Part shown: positions 46,000 to 54,718 of the stretch, one piece after another
Layout of the letters: the number at the start of each line of letters is the position of its first letter
Numbering within the stretch: the stretch's first letter is position 1
Assembly (NCBI RefSeq): GCF_026278345.1
Contig: NZ_CP111085.1
Span: 5,518,808 to 5,582,807, forward strand
DNA: 64,000 bases
Source of the DNA: Tellurirhabdus rosea
Lineage (GTDB): Bacteria; Bacteroidota; Bacteroidia; Cytophagales; Spirosomataceae
Reading direction: 5' to 3'
Program-made: the position numbers and the translations under genes
The notes under the pieces: model-generated
Seen by the model: the letters and a program-made list of their open reading frames with translations, nothing else
What the model was told of the DNA's origin: nothing
Databases searched by the model: none

Positions 46000-47112
46000 A
46001 TGAGCATTGTCAGCAATAATATAAAATATCTGCGCCGCCTGAACGGATTGACCCAGGAGCAGTTTGCCCGACGGATTGGCATCAAACGCTCGCTGCTCGG
46101 GGCGTACGAAGAAGCCCGGGCCAATCCGAACCTGGACAATCTGATGGCCATCGCGCGGGCCTTTAATACGACGGTCGATCACCTGCTTAAAAACGACCTG
46201 CGGCGGCTCCGCGAAACGCCGGACCTCAGCATTCCGCTGGACCGGCTGGAGCCCATCGGCACGGCCGCGCCCCTGCCCCGCGAACTGCCCGAAGCGCCCG
46301 AACCCCGCCAGCCTGAACTCCGCCAGCCCGAACCCAAACCTCTGGCGGCCATTCTGGATAAGTTTTACCACTCGCCCGAACCGGCCCGGATGGTCGAACC
46401 GGCGCCCGAACCCCGCCGGGGCGACCTGATTCCGGATTACAAGTCGGTTACCCGCGGTCCGGTCGGGCCCGAACCCATCCGGCTCGTCGCGCAGCGGATT
46501 GTTCCGCGGCCCGTTTCCGGTCGGAATTCGATTCCGTTCGTGGTGACCAATTACCAGGCACCGCCGCCCCCGGCGTTCAACAATACCTACGAAAACAGCT
46601 CCGCCCCGGCCGCCCGACCGGTAGCCGAAGACCTGCACCCGCAGACGTCCATCCAGCTTGTCCGGCTCAGCCAGGCCGGAGAATACCAGCAGCGATATCA
46701 GCACCTCGATTTCCTGAACCGGCTTCCCTCCTTTCAGATGCCTCTGCTGCCGCCGGGCCATTACCGGGCGTTCGAGACGGGCGACGAGTTTGTCTTTCCG
46801 GGGGCTCTGCTGGTCGGGCAGTTTGTCCGCAACTGGTTTGAGATTGCCGACGGAAAACTGTACATGCTGCTGATTCAGCACCAGGGGCTGGTCTGTCGGC
46901 GCGTCTTTAATCAGGTGAAACTGAAAGGGGCACTGCTGCTTGCCTCCGACCAATCGGCCATTCCGAGCCGGGAGGTGCCGATCCGCGATGTGCTGGAAGT
47001 CTGGGAAGTGAAGGCGTTCATGAGCCAGCAGTTGCCGGAGCCGCCGCCCTCGCTGGACCGCGTCCGGTCGCTGGTGAACGAGCTGAACTTCGAACTGGAA
47101 CGGATTAAGTAG
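46000..47112 (+). CDS. XRE regulator with proline-rich linker and S24-like C-terminus
   Basis: 370 residues from the ATG at 46000. Residues 1-65 are a Cro/CI-type helix-turn-helix (NIKYLRRLNGLTQEQFARRI, LLGAYEEARANPNLDNLMAI). A long disordered linker rich in Pro, Glu and Arg follows (about residues 80-235). The C-terminus resembles the LexA/CI S24 fold (HYRAFETGDEFVFPGALLVG, NWFEIADGKLYMLLI, IPIRDVLEVWEVKAF with its wording PIRDVLEVWEV), but the catalytic Ser and Lys are not evident (VCRRV where Lys is usual). Dimerisation or ligand sensing rather than self-cleavage is inferred. Confidence 0.8.
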   Translation: MSIVSNNIKYLRRLNGLTQEQFARRIGIKRSLLGAYEEARANPNLDNLMAIARAFNTTVDHLLKNDLRRLRETPDLSIPLDRLEPIGTAAPLPRELPEAPEPRQPELRQPEPKPLAAILDKFYHSPEPARMVEPAPEPRRGDLIPDYKSVTRGPVGPEPIRLVAQRIVPRPVSGRNSIPFVVTNYQAPPPPAFNNTYENSSAPAARPVAEDLHPQTSIQLVRLSQAGEYQQRYQHLDFLNRLPSFQMPLLPPGHYRAFETGDEFVFPGALLVGQFVRNWFEIADGKLYMLLIQHQGLVCRRVFNQVKLKGALLLASDQSAIPSREVPIRDVLEVWEVKAFMSQQLPEPPPSLDRVRSLVNELNFELERIK

Positions 47113-47191
47113 CCGGGCATTCCGGGCGCTGAGCCGTCGATCACACACCGTAAACCTTCAACGATTTAGTAACCATTACCCCCTACCCTTC

Positions 47192-47671
47192 ATGACGGCT
47201 GAAAAACCGTTACTGCTTAACCCACAGGGCGATATTTCGTACTGGCGGGACTTATTTGCGAGTTATAAAAAATCGCTGGGTGGCCGTTCGATCAAGAAAA
47301 AGCTCGCCGAAGCGGATGATTTTTTTCAGACCCGAACCGGGCAGAACGACATTCAGAAGGTGCTGCTCGACCGGGCCAGTCTCGAAACGACCCGCAAGGT
47401 GGTGCTCACGCTGCACCGCCTCGACCCGAACACGCAGCCCGCCCTCGGCCCGCGGCTGGTGGAAGAAAAGCCGCGGGACGTCATCCGGATTGGCGAACCC
47501 AAAGTGTCCGCAGAACCGGAGGAGATCGAAACCCCGGACGAGATTACGCTGGAAACCCTGCACGAAAGTCTCGCCGCCATCCAGCTAAAGCAGATTTTGC
47601 TGGAAAAAGACCTGGAACGGGTTCAGTACTACCTGCGGCAGATTCTGGAACGAATGGAGTTCCGCAAATAA
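47192..47671 (+). CDS. Conserved-looking hypothetical protein
   Basis: 159 residues, soluble. The N-terminal part is basic (YWRDLFASYKKSLGGRSIKK), the middle proline/glutamate-rich (about residues 85-125) and the end a predicted helix (LKQILLEKDLERVQYYLRQI). No family is recognised. It lies 79 bases after the XRE gene on the same strand and ends in a strong terminator, so the two may form an operon. Confidence 0.65.
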   Translation: MTAEKPLLLNPQGDISYWRDLFASYKKSLGGRSIKKKLAEADDFFQTRTGQNDIQKVLLDRASLETTRKVVLTLHRLDPNTQPALGPRLVEEKPRDVIRIGEPKVSAEPEEIETPDEITLETLHESLAAIQLKQILLEKDLERVQYYLRQILERMEFRK

Positions 47672-47674
47672 AAG

Positions 47675-47712
47675 AAGCCCGTCCCGGCGAATCTGCCGGG
47701 ACGGGCTTTGAT
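47675..47712. terminator. Bidirectional terminator
   Basis: AAGCCCGTCCCGGC (47675-47688), a 6-base loop and the perfect complement (47695-47708), with TTTGATTTT after it on the plus strand and TCTTTTATTT on the minus strand. It serves the convergent genes on both sides. Confidence 0.9.
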
Positions 47713-47729
47713 TTTAGAGTCTTTGGTGG

Positions 47730-48488
47730 TTATTCGGCCAGTCGGCGGAGGGCTTTCCGCAGGCGGGCGACGGCCCCGGGCTCGTCGAGATCGACCACGG
47801 CGCGGCCGAGTTCAAACCAGAGTTCTTCGCCCAGATTCAGAAATTGCCCGTCGCGTTTCGGCAGTTTCGGCAGCGCCTCTTCATACAGATACTGAACGCC
47901 GTATACCTCGCTCATCAGCGGCTGCAACTCGGCCCACGGCAGGTTTTTGCTCCGCTGCCCGCTTTTGACCAGCAACTCTCGTTTCACGAACGAAGCCGTC
48001 AACTGGGTTTCCGCCGTTGTTCCGCGCTGGATATCCACAAACGTAAGTTCAAAAGGCCGTTCGCGGCCGGCCGCTTCGTAGATGGCCTGAATCAGTTCCT
48101 GCGTCAGGTATTGCCAGTCGGGCTGGTTGGCGGGCTGGCCGCCTTTGTCATTTTCGGCACCGATGGTCAGCTCAAAAAAGTCCCGGTCGTTAGGCAGCCT
48201 GTCGGCCCGAAGCGGCTGAAGGCGGGTTTTGGAAACCAGCGATTCGAGAGCCGGATGCCATACCGCGGGCAGTTTGCCTTTCCAGTCAAAATCATCATCC
48301 GCCGTAAATCCTTCCGCGATGATCTCGTCGGCATCCAGTTCGTCGCGGTCGGTGTAGGTAATCGAGAAGGCGACCTCCAATTGGCGGTCGGGCAGCGGCC
48401 GAACCGTCAGGGTATAGAAATGGGTGTACGGCGGGGGCATCTCGGCCGCCGACTGAAAGCGTATCTGCAGGTTTTGTAATGCGTCCAT
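47730..48488 (-). CDS. Hypothetical soluble protein
   Basis: 252 residues, acidic, with no signal peptide or membrane segment. Recognisable features are only compositional: beta-rich start (YTHFYTLTVRPLPDRQLEVA), a DELDADEIIAEGF loop and a helical end (LGRAVVDLDEPGAVARLRKA). Family not recognised. It follows menE on the same strand with 23 bases between, so it is probably co-transcribed with it. Confidence 0.7.
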   Translation of the reverse strand: MDALQNLQIRFQSAAEMPPPYTHFYTLTVRPLPDRQLEVAFSITYTDRDELDADEIIAEGFTADDDFDWKGKLPAVWHPALESLVSKTRLQPLRADRLPNDRDFFELTIGAENDKGGQPANQPDWQYLTQELIQAIYEAAGRERPFELTFVDIQRGTTAETQLTASFVKRELLVKSGQRSKNLPWAELQPLMSEVYGVQYLYEEALPKLPKRDGQFLNLGEELWFELGRAVVDLDEPGAVARLRKALRRLAE

Positions 48489-48511
48489 AGAAAGTTCCCC
48501 GGCGGCTGGCC

Positions 48512-49561
48512 TCAGGGAATAAGTGTCGTTCGAATCGTTTTTCGGTCAATTTTGCCGGTCGGTGTCAGGGGAAAAACCGGCAGGGTCCGCTGCTGGCGGG
48601 GTACAAAGAACGGCCCCATTTGCGAACGAACCAAATGCCGGACTTCGGCCAGCAAGGCTTCGGGCAGTTTTTCGGCCTCCAGCACCAGCGTTACCTGCTC
48701 GCCCAGCCGCTCGTCGGGCAACCCGACCACGACATACCGACGCGGGGCCAGCAGCGGACTCAGCACCGCTTCTACCTGTTCCGGCTGAATTTTCAGTCCG
48801 CCGCTGTTGATGATGGAATCCGCCCGACCCAGCAGCCGAAACCGGCCGCCTTCCCGCAATTCCACCACGTCGTTGGTCTGGATACGGGCAAAATCCGTGG
48901 CGGCGGAGCGGATATTCAGGCAGGAACGGTCGTCCACGCCCAGCTCCACGCCTTCCAGGGCCGTAAACAGATCGGAGCGGTCGGATCCGTTCAGGCGGCG
49001 CAGGGCGATGTGGGAAACCGTTTCGGTCATCCCGTAGGTGCTGTACACGGGGGCCTGCACGGCCTGCAGGGCTTCTTCGAGTGCCGGACTCACGGCTGCC
49101 CCGCCGACGATGACCGCTTTCATTCGGTTAAGCACCTCCCGGCGGCCCGGCACCGAAAGCAGCGTTTCGAGTTGCAGAGGCACGAGCGCCGTGAAGTCGA
49201 AGGGCGGAATGGGCGGCGGCAGCGTTTCCAGCGGGTCGGAAGCGGGTTCGACCACCGTCATCCGCAGCCCCAGTTCGAGTCCGCGCACGAGCATCATCAC
49301 GCCCGCCACGTACCGGATATTCAGGCAGACGAGCGCCCCGTCGCCGGGCGTCAGTCCGAGCGTTTGGCCCGTCAGGCGGGCGCTGGCCTGCATCTGGGTC
49401 CGGGTCAGCGGAATGGGTTTGGGGGTGCCGGTGGACCCGGAGGTCTGCAAAACAAAAGTTTCCCGTCCGCTCCGCCAGTCCCGGCAAAACGACAACGCTT
49501 CCCGTTCGTAATCGGTTTGCGGGTCCGGCCAATGGTCGGATCTGCCATCCAGTTGCATCAT
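48512..49561 (-). CDS. menE: o-Succinylbenzoate--CoA ligase-like AMP-binding enzyme
   Basis: 349 residues from the ATG at 49561 (TTG at 49570 is the alternative). It is a short ANL-family ligase, the size of Bacteroidota MenE. The ATP loop LQTSGSTGTPKPI, YGMTETVSH, the hinge GRADSIINSGGLKI and the Lys of TPTGKIDRK are all present. MenE activates o-succinylbenzoate with CoA in menaquinone synthesis, and menB lies 0.6 kb away, which supports the call. It is divergent from the DUF2452 gene. Confidence 0.85.
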   Translation of the reverse strand: MMQLDGRSDHWPDPQTDYEREALSFCRDWRSGRETFVLQTSGSTGTPKPIPLTRTQMQASARLTGQTLGLTPGDGALVCLNIRYVAGVMMLVRGLELGLRMTVVEPASDPLETLPPPIPPFDFTALVPLQLETLLSVPGRREVLNRMKAVIVGGAAVSPALEEALQAVQAPVYSTYGMTETVSHIALRRLNGSDRSDLFTALEGVELGVDDRSCLNIRSAATDFARIQTNDVVELREGGRFRLLGRADSIINSGGLKIQPEQVEAVLSPLLAPRRYVVVGLPDERLGEQVTLVLEAEKLPEALLAEVRHLVRSQMGPFFVPRQQRTLPVFPLTPTGKIDRKTIRTTLIP

Positions 49562-49638
49562 ATCAGCCAAAACTAACTACTTTTACAGGATTTTTGCACA
49601 ATCCCGAACCGTTGCCCCGTACGACGGGTTTCTCCGAT

Positions 49639-50094
49639 ATGGACGAAGAACAGTTTCAGAATCCGATTTCTCCTGATAAAGTGACCGACCGGCCGGGCCT
49701 GCTGGAGTACGCCCACTCGGCCGGAAGCGCCATTATCCGCCCCGAAGACAAGGGCAAAATCAAGGGTAAGGCCGTGGCCGCCATGCACGACCAGACCGAC
49801 ATGCAGCTGGCGCAGCTTTACCGCCAGATGCAGCTGCTGGCCGAACAGGCGACGGCGATCCGCAACCGGGTCGAAGTGTCCGAGCGCATCTACATGGCCC
49901 AGATGAGCTTCGAGCCGATCATCAATCACACGTATTATCTCTACGAAAAACGGGACGGCACGGACCTGCTCTCGATGATCGCCCCGAACGAATGGGGCCG
50001 TAAATTTCCGTTCAACCGCTGCGTCGCCACCGTCCGCCTGCTGGCCGACCATACGTGGGACGTGACGTACCATGATTATCAAAATAATGACTGA
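49639..50094 (+). CDS. DUF2452 family protein
   Basis: 151 residues from the ATG at 49639. The family pattern is clear: FQNPISPDKVTDRPGLLEYA, KGKIKGKAVAAMHDQTDMQL, LAEQATAIRNRVEVSERIYM and LLSMIAPNEWGRKFPF. It has no known function; it is predicted to be soluble. It lies between menE and menB, but a menaquinone role is not shown. The stop codon is inside the word-repeat element that follows. Confidence 0.85.
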   Translation: MDEEQFQNPISPDKVTDRPGLLEYAHSAGSAIIRPEDKGKIKGKAVAAMHDQTDMQLAQLYRQMQLLAEQATAIRNRVEVSERIYMAQMSFEPIINHTYYLYEKRDGTDLLSMIAPNEWGRKFPFNRCVATVRLLADHTWDVTYHDYQNND

Positions 50095-50166
50095 ATGATT
50101 GAATGACAGAATGATTGAATTGCTCTGCTATTTTTTTCAGTCATTCAGTCAATCAATCATTCAGTC
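50089..50166. repeat. Octad-word inverted repeat (TGAATGAC family, second copy)
   Basis: Octads at 50091-50122 (CTGAATGA, TTGAATGA, CAGAATGA, TTGAATTG) form the left side. Arms 50089-50118 and 50137-50166 are reverse complements at 27 of 30 positions with an 18-base loop rich in T. The right side continues CATTCAAAATTCAAT up to 50180, seven bases before the menB ATG. The words are the same as at 15245-15328. Confidence 0.85.
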
Positions 50167-50186
50167 ATTCAAAATTCAATCTTTTT

Positions 50187-51011
50187 ATGCAAAGCAAATA
50201 CCCCTGGGAGACCCTCAAAGAGTACCGCGAGATCAAGTTTCAGTATTTTGAAGGTGTCGCGAAAATCAGCATCAACCGACCGGAGAAACATAACGCCTTC
50301 ACGCCCCTGACGGTCAGGGAAATGAGCGAGGCGATGGAACTGGCCCGGCAGGACGAACGCGTGGGCGTCATTATTCTGACCGGCGAAGGCGGCAAGGCCT
50401 TCTGTTCGGGCGGCGACCAGTCGGTGCGGGGTCATGGCGGCTACATCGGCGAAGATTCCGTTCCCCGCCTGAATGTGCTGGATTTGCAGATGCAGATTCG
50501 CCGGATTCCGAAGCCGGTCGTGGCGATGGTGGCGGGCTGGGCCATCGGCGGCGGTCACGTGCTGCACGTGGTCTGTGACCTTTCCATTGCGGCCGATAAC
50601 GCCCGTTTCGGACAGACCGGCCCGAAAGTCGGCTCGTTCGACGGCGGCTTCGGCGCTTCGTACCTGGCCCGGATCGTCGGTCAGAAAAAAGCCCGCGAAA
50701 TCTGGTACCTCTGCGACCAGTACGACGCGCAGGAAGCCTTAGACATGGGTCTGGTCAACAAAGTAGTTCCGCTGGAGCAGCTCGAAGACGCCACGCTCGA
50801 CTGGTGCCGTAAGATGCTGGAAAAGAGCCCGATTGCCCTCCGCATGCTGAAGGCCGCCTTCAACGCCGAACTCGACGGTCAGGCCGGTATTCAACAATTG
50901 GCCGGGGATGCCACCCTGCTGTATTACCTGTCGGACGAAGCCAAGGAAGGCAAAAACGCCTTTCTGGAAAAACGGAAGCCGGATTTCAGCAAGTTTCCGA
51001 AATTCCCCTGA
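50187..51011 (+). CDS. menB: 1,4-Dihydroxy-2-naphthoyl-CoA synthase
   Basis: 274 residues from the ATG at 50187. It is a crotonase-fold enzyme that cyclises o-succinylbenzoyl-CoA in menaquinone synthesis. MenB-specific signatures are [35 protein letters not shown] and [19 protein letters not shown] with the catalytic Asp, and a C-terminal [14 protein letters not shown]. The leader contains the octad repeat, which could affect expression. A terminator follows. Confidence 0.95.
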   Translation: MQSKYPWETLKEYREIKFQYFEGVAKISINRPEKHNAFTPLTVREMSEAMELARQDERVGVIILTGEGGKAFCSGGDQSVRGHGGYIGEDSVPRLNVLDLQMQIRRIPKPVVAMVAGWAIGGGHVLHVVCDLSIAADNARFGQTGPKVGSFDGGFGASYLARIVGQKKAREIWYLCDQYDAQEALDMGLVNKVVPLEQLEDATLDWCRKMLEKSPIALRMLKAAFNAELDGQAGIQQLAGDATLLYYLSDEAKEGKNAFLEKRKPDFSKFPKFP

Positions 51012-51035
51012 TCACCCCTTCGTTTCCGCCTGGAG

Positions 51036-51060
51036 AAGACGCCTTTCGGGGCGTCTTTTT
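51036..51060 (+). terminator. Terminator of menB
   Basis: AAGACGCC, a 6-base loop (TTTCGG region) and GGCGTCTT followed by a T-run. Confidence 0.85.
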
Positions 51061-51237
51061 CATTTAAAAAGATTATTGATTCATTTAATAAAATTAGCAC
51101 GTTATCCAACGCTCTTCCCGCAACGGTTTGTTAACTTTATCAGTCTACAGCTAACATATACTAATTCGATTAAGAGTAGAAGCGAATTAGGTTAGCTGAG
51201 TTTTCACACACCATTTAATTCCTGAACCTGAGCGCTC

Positions 51238-53604
51238 ATGTCGATAATGAAGCGTCTGTTGACCGTATGGTTGCTGCTGTGGTGCGCAATAACAGCCCAC
51301 AGCCGACACATCCACGGCGGCGACATTACCATGCAGGCCCTGAACACCACCGGGCTTTTTCGGATCGAAGTCAACCAGTTTGTCAACGGAGCGGTTTACG
51401 ATCCCTCGACGATTGACCCGCAGATTCGCATCAACATTTTTCAAAAACAAAATCCCCAGCTTATTGAAGGCATAACTTTACGAAACCCCGAAATCACCCA
51501 GCTCGTCTACGGCAACGAAGCCTGTTCGAAGGCCCGCCGACTGAACATTGTCCGCATCCGGTACTCCATTCAGTACCAGTTTGATGTGAGCCGGTATACC
51601 GATCCGGGCGGGTATTACATCGTCTGGGAACGCTGCTGCCGGGACAACGACATCACGAACCTGGCGGGGGCCGGAGACACCGGCATGGCGTTCTACATGG
51701 AATTTCCGGCCATGAACCGCAACGGGCAGCCCTTCCGCAATTCGTCGCCCGAATTTCTGACGCCCAACGGGGCCTATATCTGCGTCAACACCCCGTTTAC
51801 CATGAATTTCAGCGCCCGGGATGCCGATGGCGACCAGCTCCGGTATTCGCTGGTGACTCCCTACCGCGGCTACACCACCAGCAGTAACCTCAACGGCACC
51901 ACGCAGCCGCGGGACTTTTACCCGCCCGTTACCTGGGCCCCCGGGATCAATGAGCAGAATGCCATTCCGGGAAGCCCCGCCCTGCGCATCAATCCGGGAA
52001 CGGGCGAACTGACCGTCCGACCGACGCAGGTGGGCATGTACGTCTTTACGGTCCTGGTGGAGGAAGTTCGGAACGGAGCCGTCATCGGGCTGGTGCGCCG
52101 GGATTTTCAGCTTCCGGTCGTGGACTGCTCCATGAACACCCCGCCCCCGGCCGTCATCATGCAGGGCACGACGCAGGTCCGGGATCTTAACTGGTGCAGC
52201 AAAGACCCGCTGGTGCTGAACGTCGAGGCGCAGCCGGGCTGGGCTTTCCAGTGGCAATTGAACGGCAACAACATTCCCGGCGAGAACAGACCTACCCTCA
52301 CCGTCAAGGAATCCGGCGTTTACAGCGTCGTGAAAAGCTTTTCAAACCAATGTTCCAGGGATACCATTTCGGAGGAAGCAAAGGTCATGATCGGGACCGG
52401 CGTTACCGTTAAAATCAACCCCGCCCGGCGCATTCCCATCTGCGACAACGACACCCTCACGCTGAGCGCGGTGACCAGTACCGCCGTCGCGGGTCAGGAG
52501 TACAGCTGGCTGCTCGACGGGCAACCCCTTGCGGGCGCAAACCGGCCGAGCCTTCTCATCCGGACGCCGGGTTTATACACCGTACGGGTGTCGGCCTCCG
52601 GGGCCGAGTGCGTCAGTTCGGACACCTTGCGGGTACGGACCGTTTCGCCGCCCAACATCACCATTCAAAGCACGGCCACCCGTTTCTGCGAAGGGGATTC
52701 GCTCCGGCTTTCGACGGCCGTTGGGGCTGACTTTACCTACGCCTGGTCGCTGAACGGCAACCGCCTTTCTCCTACCGCCAACCAGATTTTCGCCCGCCAG
52801 TCCGGGACGTATTCCGTGCTGGTGACTACGCCTGAACTTTGCCGGGTGACAGCCACCACCACGCTGGTCCGCTACGACAAACCGGTGGTCACGATGGACT
52901 CCCTGGCGCCCGTTTGCAGCGCCGCGGGGCGGACTCTGACTCTGCGCGGCCAGCCGTCGGGAGGAGCTTTTACGGGCACCGGAGTGCAGGGAGTCCAGTT
53001 TAATCCGGCCGTGGCGGGGCCCGGTCAGCACCGGATTACCTACAAAGCGACCAACGCCAACGGGTGCAGTAACGAGACGTCCCGGACCGTACAGGTGCTG
53101 CCTCCTCCCACCGTTCAGGCGGAAACGTCTTACCTGATTTTTGAAGGCGACAGCGTGCGGCTGAATGTTCAGACCAACGTGCAGCAGGGCACCTTCCGCT
53201 GGACCCCGCCGGCCGGACTGAACAACACCCAGATTCTGACCCCGACCGCCGCCCCGACTCAGACGACCAGTTACGTCCTGACCATCACGGAGCCCGCGGG
53301 CTGCTCGGCAACCGCCAGCGTGGCCGTGGAAGTTGCCCGGAGGCTTTATATGCCGGATGCCTTCTCGCCCAACGGCGACGGCATCAATGACACCTGGGTC
53401 ATCCAGAACATCGATACCTACCGGAACTGCGAAGTGATGATTTACAACCGCTGGGGCGAACTGGTGTTTTTCTCGAAAGGATACGAGGAAACCTGGGACG
53501 GCCGCTATCAGGGCAACCTGCTTCCTGCCGGAATCTACAGCTACCGCATCAAAACCGGCTACAAGGAAGTAACCTACAAAGGGCAGTTTGTGATGATTCG
53601 ATAG
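51238..53604 (+). CDS. Secreted multi-domain protein with type IX (gliding-type) C-terminal domain
   Basis: 788 residues; the signal peptide starts at Met1 or Met4 (MKRLLTVWLLLWCAITAHS). Several Ig/PKD-like beta domains follow, many with paired cysteines and the phrase type CEGDSLRLSTAVGADFTYAW. The end is the CHU_C/type B sorting domain: MPDAFSPNGDGINDTWVIQN, MIYNRWGELVFF, ETWDGRYQG, LLPAGIYSYRI, GQFVMIR. The protein is thus a type IX secretion cargo. Role unknown, perhaps adhesion or a surface layer. It is monocistronic. Confidence 0.92.
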   Translation: MSIMKRLLTVWLLLWCAITAHSRHIHGGDITMQALNTTGLFRIEVNQFVNGAVYDPSTIDPQIRINIFQKQNPQLIEGITLRNPEITQLVYGNEACSKARRLNIVRIRYSIQYQFDVSRYTDPGGYYIVWERCCRDNDITNLAGAGDTGMAFYMEFPAMNRNGQPFRNSSPEFLTPNGAYICVNTPFTMNFSARDADGDQLRYSLVTPYRGYTTSSNLNGTTQPRDFYPPVTWAPGINEQNAIPGSPALRINPGTGELTVRPTQVGMYVFTVLVEEVRNGAVIGLVRRDFQLPVVDCSMNTPPPAVIMQGTTQVRDLNWCSKDPLVLNVEAQPGWAFQWQLNGNNIPGENRPTLTVKESGVYSVVKSFSNQCSRDTISEEAKVMIGTGVTVKINPARRIPICDNDTLTLSAVTSTAVAGQEYSWLLDGQPLAGANRPSLLIRTPGLYTVRVSASGAECVSSDTLRVRTVSPPNITIQSTATRFCEGDSLRLSTAVGADFTYAWSLNGNRLSPTANQIFARQSGTYSVLVTTPELCRVTATTTLVRYDKPVVTMDSLAPVCSAAGRTLTLRGQPSGGAFTGTGVQGVQFNPAVAGPGQHRITYKATNANGCSNETSRTVQVLPPPTVQAETSYLIFEGDSVRLNVQTNVQQGTFRWTPPAGLNNTQILTPTAAPTQTTSYVLTITEPAGCSATASVAVEVARRLYMPDAFSPNGDGINDTWVIQNIDTYRNCEVMIYNRWGELVFFSKGYEETWDGRYQGNLLPAGIYSYRIKTGYKEVTYKGQFVMIR

Positions 53605-53605
53605 G

Positions 53606-53724
53606 TTGGTTCCCGCAGGTTTACGGTTCGCCGTTGCGACGCCGATTTTTAAACGCAGACAGACGCAGAAACAATCAGCGTAAATCTTCGAGAACTAATC
53701 TGCATCGGGAACCAATAACCTGCG
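53606..53724. repeat. Degenerate nested inverted repeat
   Basis: TTGGTTCCCG (53606-53615) is the exact complement of 53706-53715, and CGCAGGTT (53614-53621) that of 53717-53724. Between them are repeated ACGCAGA-type words and their inverse (CAGCGT, TCTGC). It lies between convergent genes and is probably an eroded member of the word-repeat class. Confidence 0.5.
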
Positions 53725-53738
53725 AAAGCACGCCTTCT

Positions 53739-54608
53739 TCACTTCTCCGCCCGTACCATCATCGGCTGGCCGGATTCCTTCAGGCGGGCGACCCGGATTC
53801 CCGACAGGCGCCGGTTCCACTGGACGTACTCCGCCAGCGGTTGCTGGGTAATGACCACTTCGCCGAGGTCGGAGGAAGCGTGCAGGAGGTGCACACGCCC
53901 GTTCTGCCAGACGGCAAACCCGACATGCTTCATGTCCAGGCCGGGCCGGGCGGCGGTCAGCATGATAATATCCCCGTCTTTGATATTGGCTTCCACCTCG
54001 CGGAGGCGCGCTTTGGGAATGAACCAGAAACTTTGTTTGCTGATCGACTCCTGCACCTGCGCAATCTGTCTGAAAATGGCGGGGTCGCTCAGGCGGGGAT
54101 ATTTCCAGGTGCAGGCCGTCATGTAATTGACGGGTTTGGAAACCTGCATGCCGCCGATCTGCCGCGTCACGTCCCGGATCAGTCCTTTTTTTTCGTTATC
54201 CTGAAGCCATTCGGAGAAGTAATGCAGGCGGCTGGCGTAACCGTCGATAACTCCGGCCCGGTAACGCAGCTGGGTCAGCATTTTGCGAAACGCAGGCTCC
54301 AGTTTTGCGGCGGCGGTACTGCCGTTTGTCTGCTGCAGGGCCAGCGTCAGCGCCACCGTGGTTTCGAGGTAGGTGGTACAATCGAACTGTTCGAAATTGA
54401 CGATTAGCTGTTCGGTCTCGGTTCCGTCGAGGGTATGCGGCACGTACGGTTTCCCCAAAAAGGCCTTGCCGACCTGCAGCATCGTTTCGGCAGGGGTACG
54501 ACCGGTGGTTAGCGTTAAGGAAGCGAATTCCGAAACGGGCGCGTTCTGGGCCTGGACGTAAAAAGCGGTAAACAGTAGGACAAACAGCGTGGTAAAACTT
54601 CTTATCAT
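53739..54608 (-). CDS. DUF1460 amidase-like exported protein
   Basis: 289 residues from the ATG at 54608; the longer frame would start at TTG 54617. A signal peptide (MIRSFTTLFVLLFTAFYVQA) is present. The DUF1460 (NlpC/P60-like N-acetylmuramoyl-L-alanine amidase) pattern follows: AFLGKPYVPHTL, the candidate catalytic Cys in FEQFDCTTYLE, YRAGVIDGYASRLHYFSEWL and a late DMKHVGFAVW His. It probably cuts cell-wall muropeptides in the periplasm. Confidence 0.87.
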   Translation of the reverse strand: MIRSFTTLFVLLFTAFYVQAQNAPVSEFASLTLTTGRTPAETMLQVGKAFLGKPYVPHTLDGTETEQLIVNFEQFDCTTYLETTVALTLALQQTNGSTAAAKLEPAFRKMLTQLRYRAGVIDGYASRLHYFSEWLQDNEKKGLIRDVTRQIGGMQVSKPVNYMTACTWKYPRLSDPAIFRQIAQVQESISKQSFWFIPKARLREVEANIKDGDIIMLTAARPGLDMKHVGFAVWQNGRVHLLHASSDLGEVVITQQPLAEYVQWNRRLSGIRVARLKESGQPMMVRAEK

Positions 54609-54642
54609 TCCGGTCAAGTGGGCATCAAACTGGACGAAAATA

Positions 54643-54674
54643 CAACAGCGGACGGAATATTCCGTCCGCTGTTG
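54643..54674. terminator. Perfect 32-base palindrome after the MFS gene
   Basis: CAACAGCGGACGGAAT and its exact complement adjoin with no spacer (54643-54674). On the minus strand it follows the transporter stop by 44 bases and is followed by TGTATTTT, so an intrinsic terminator is the simplest reading; it also lies 34 bases before the DUF1460 start. Confidence 0.65.
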
Positions 54675-54718
54675 AGCGATTAAAACAAAATAGGGGCCAA
54701 ACCCGGCAGCAAGCGGGG

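Noticed and set aside
51478..52257. Frame opposite the type IX cargo gene
   Set aside because: Composition artefact; the plus-strand protein has a signal peptide and full sorting domain.
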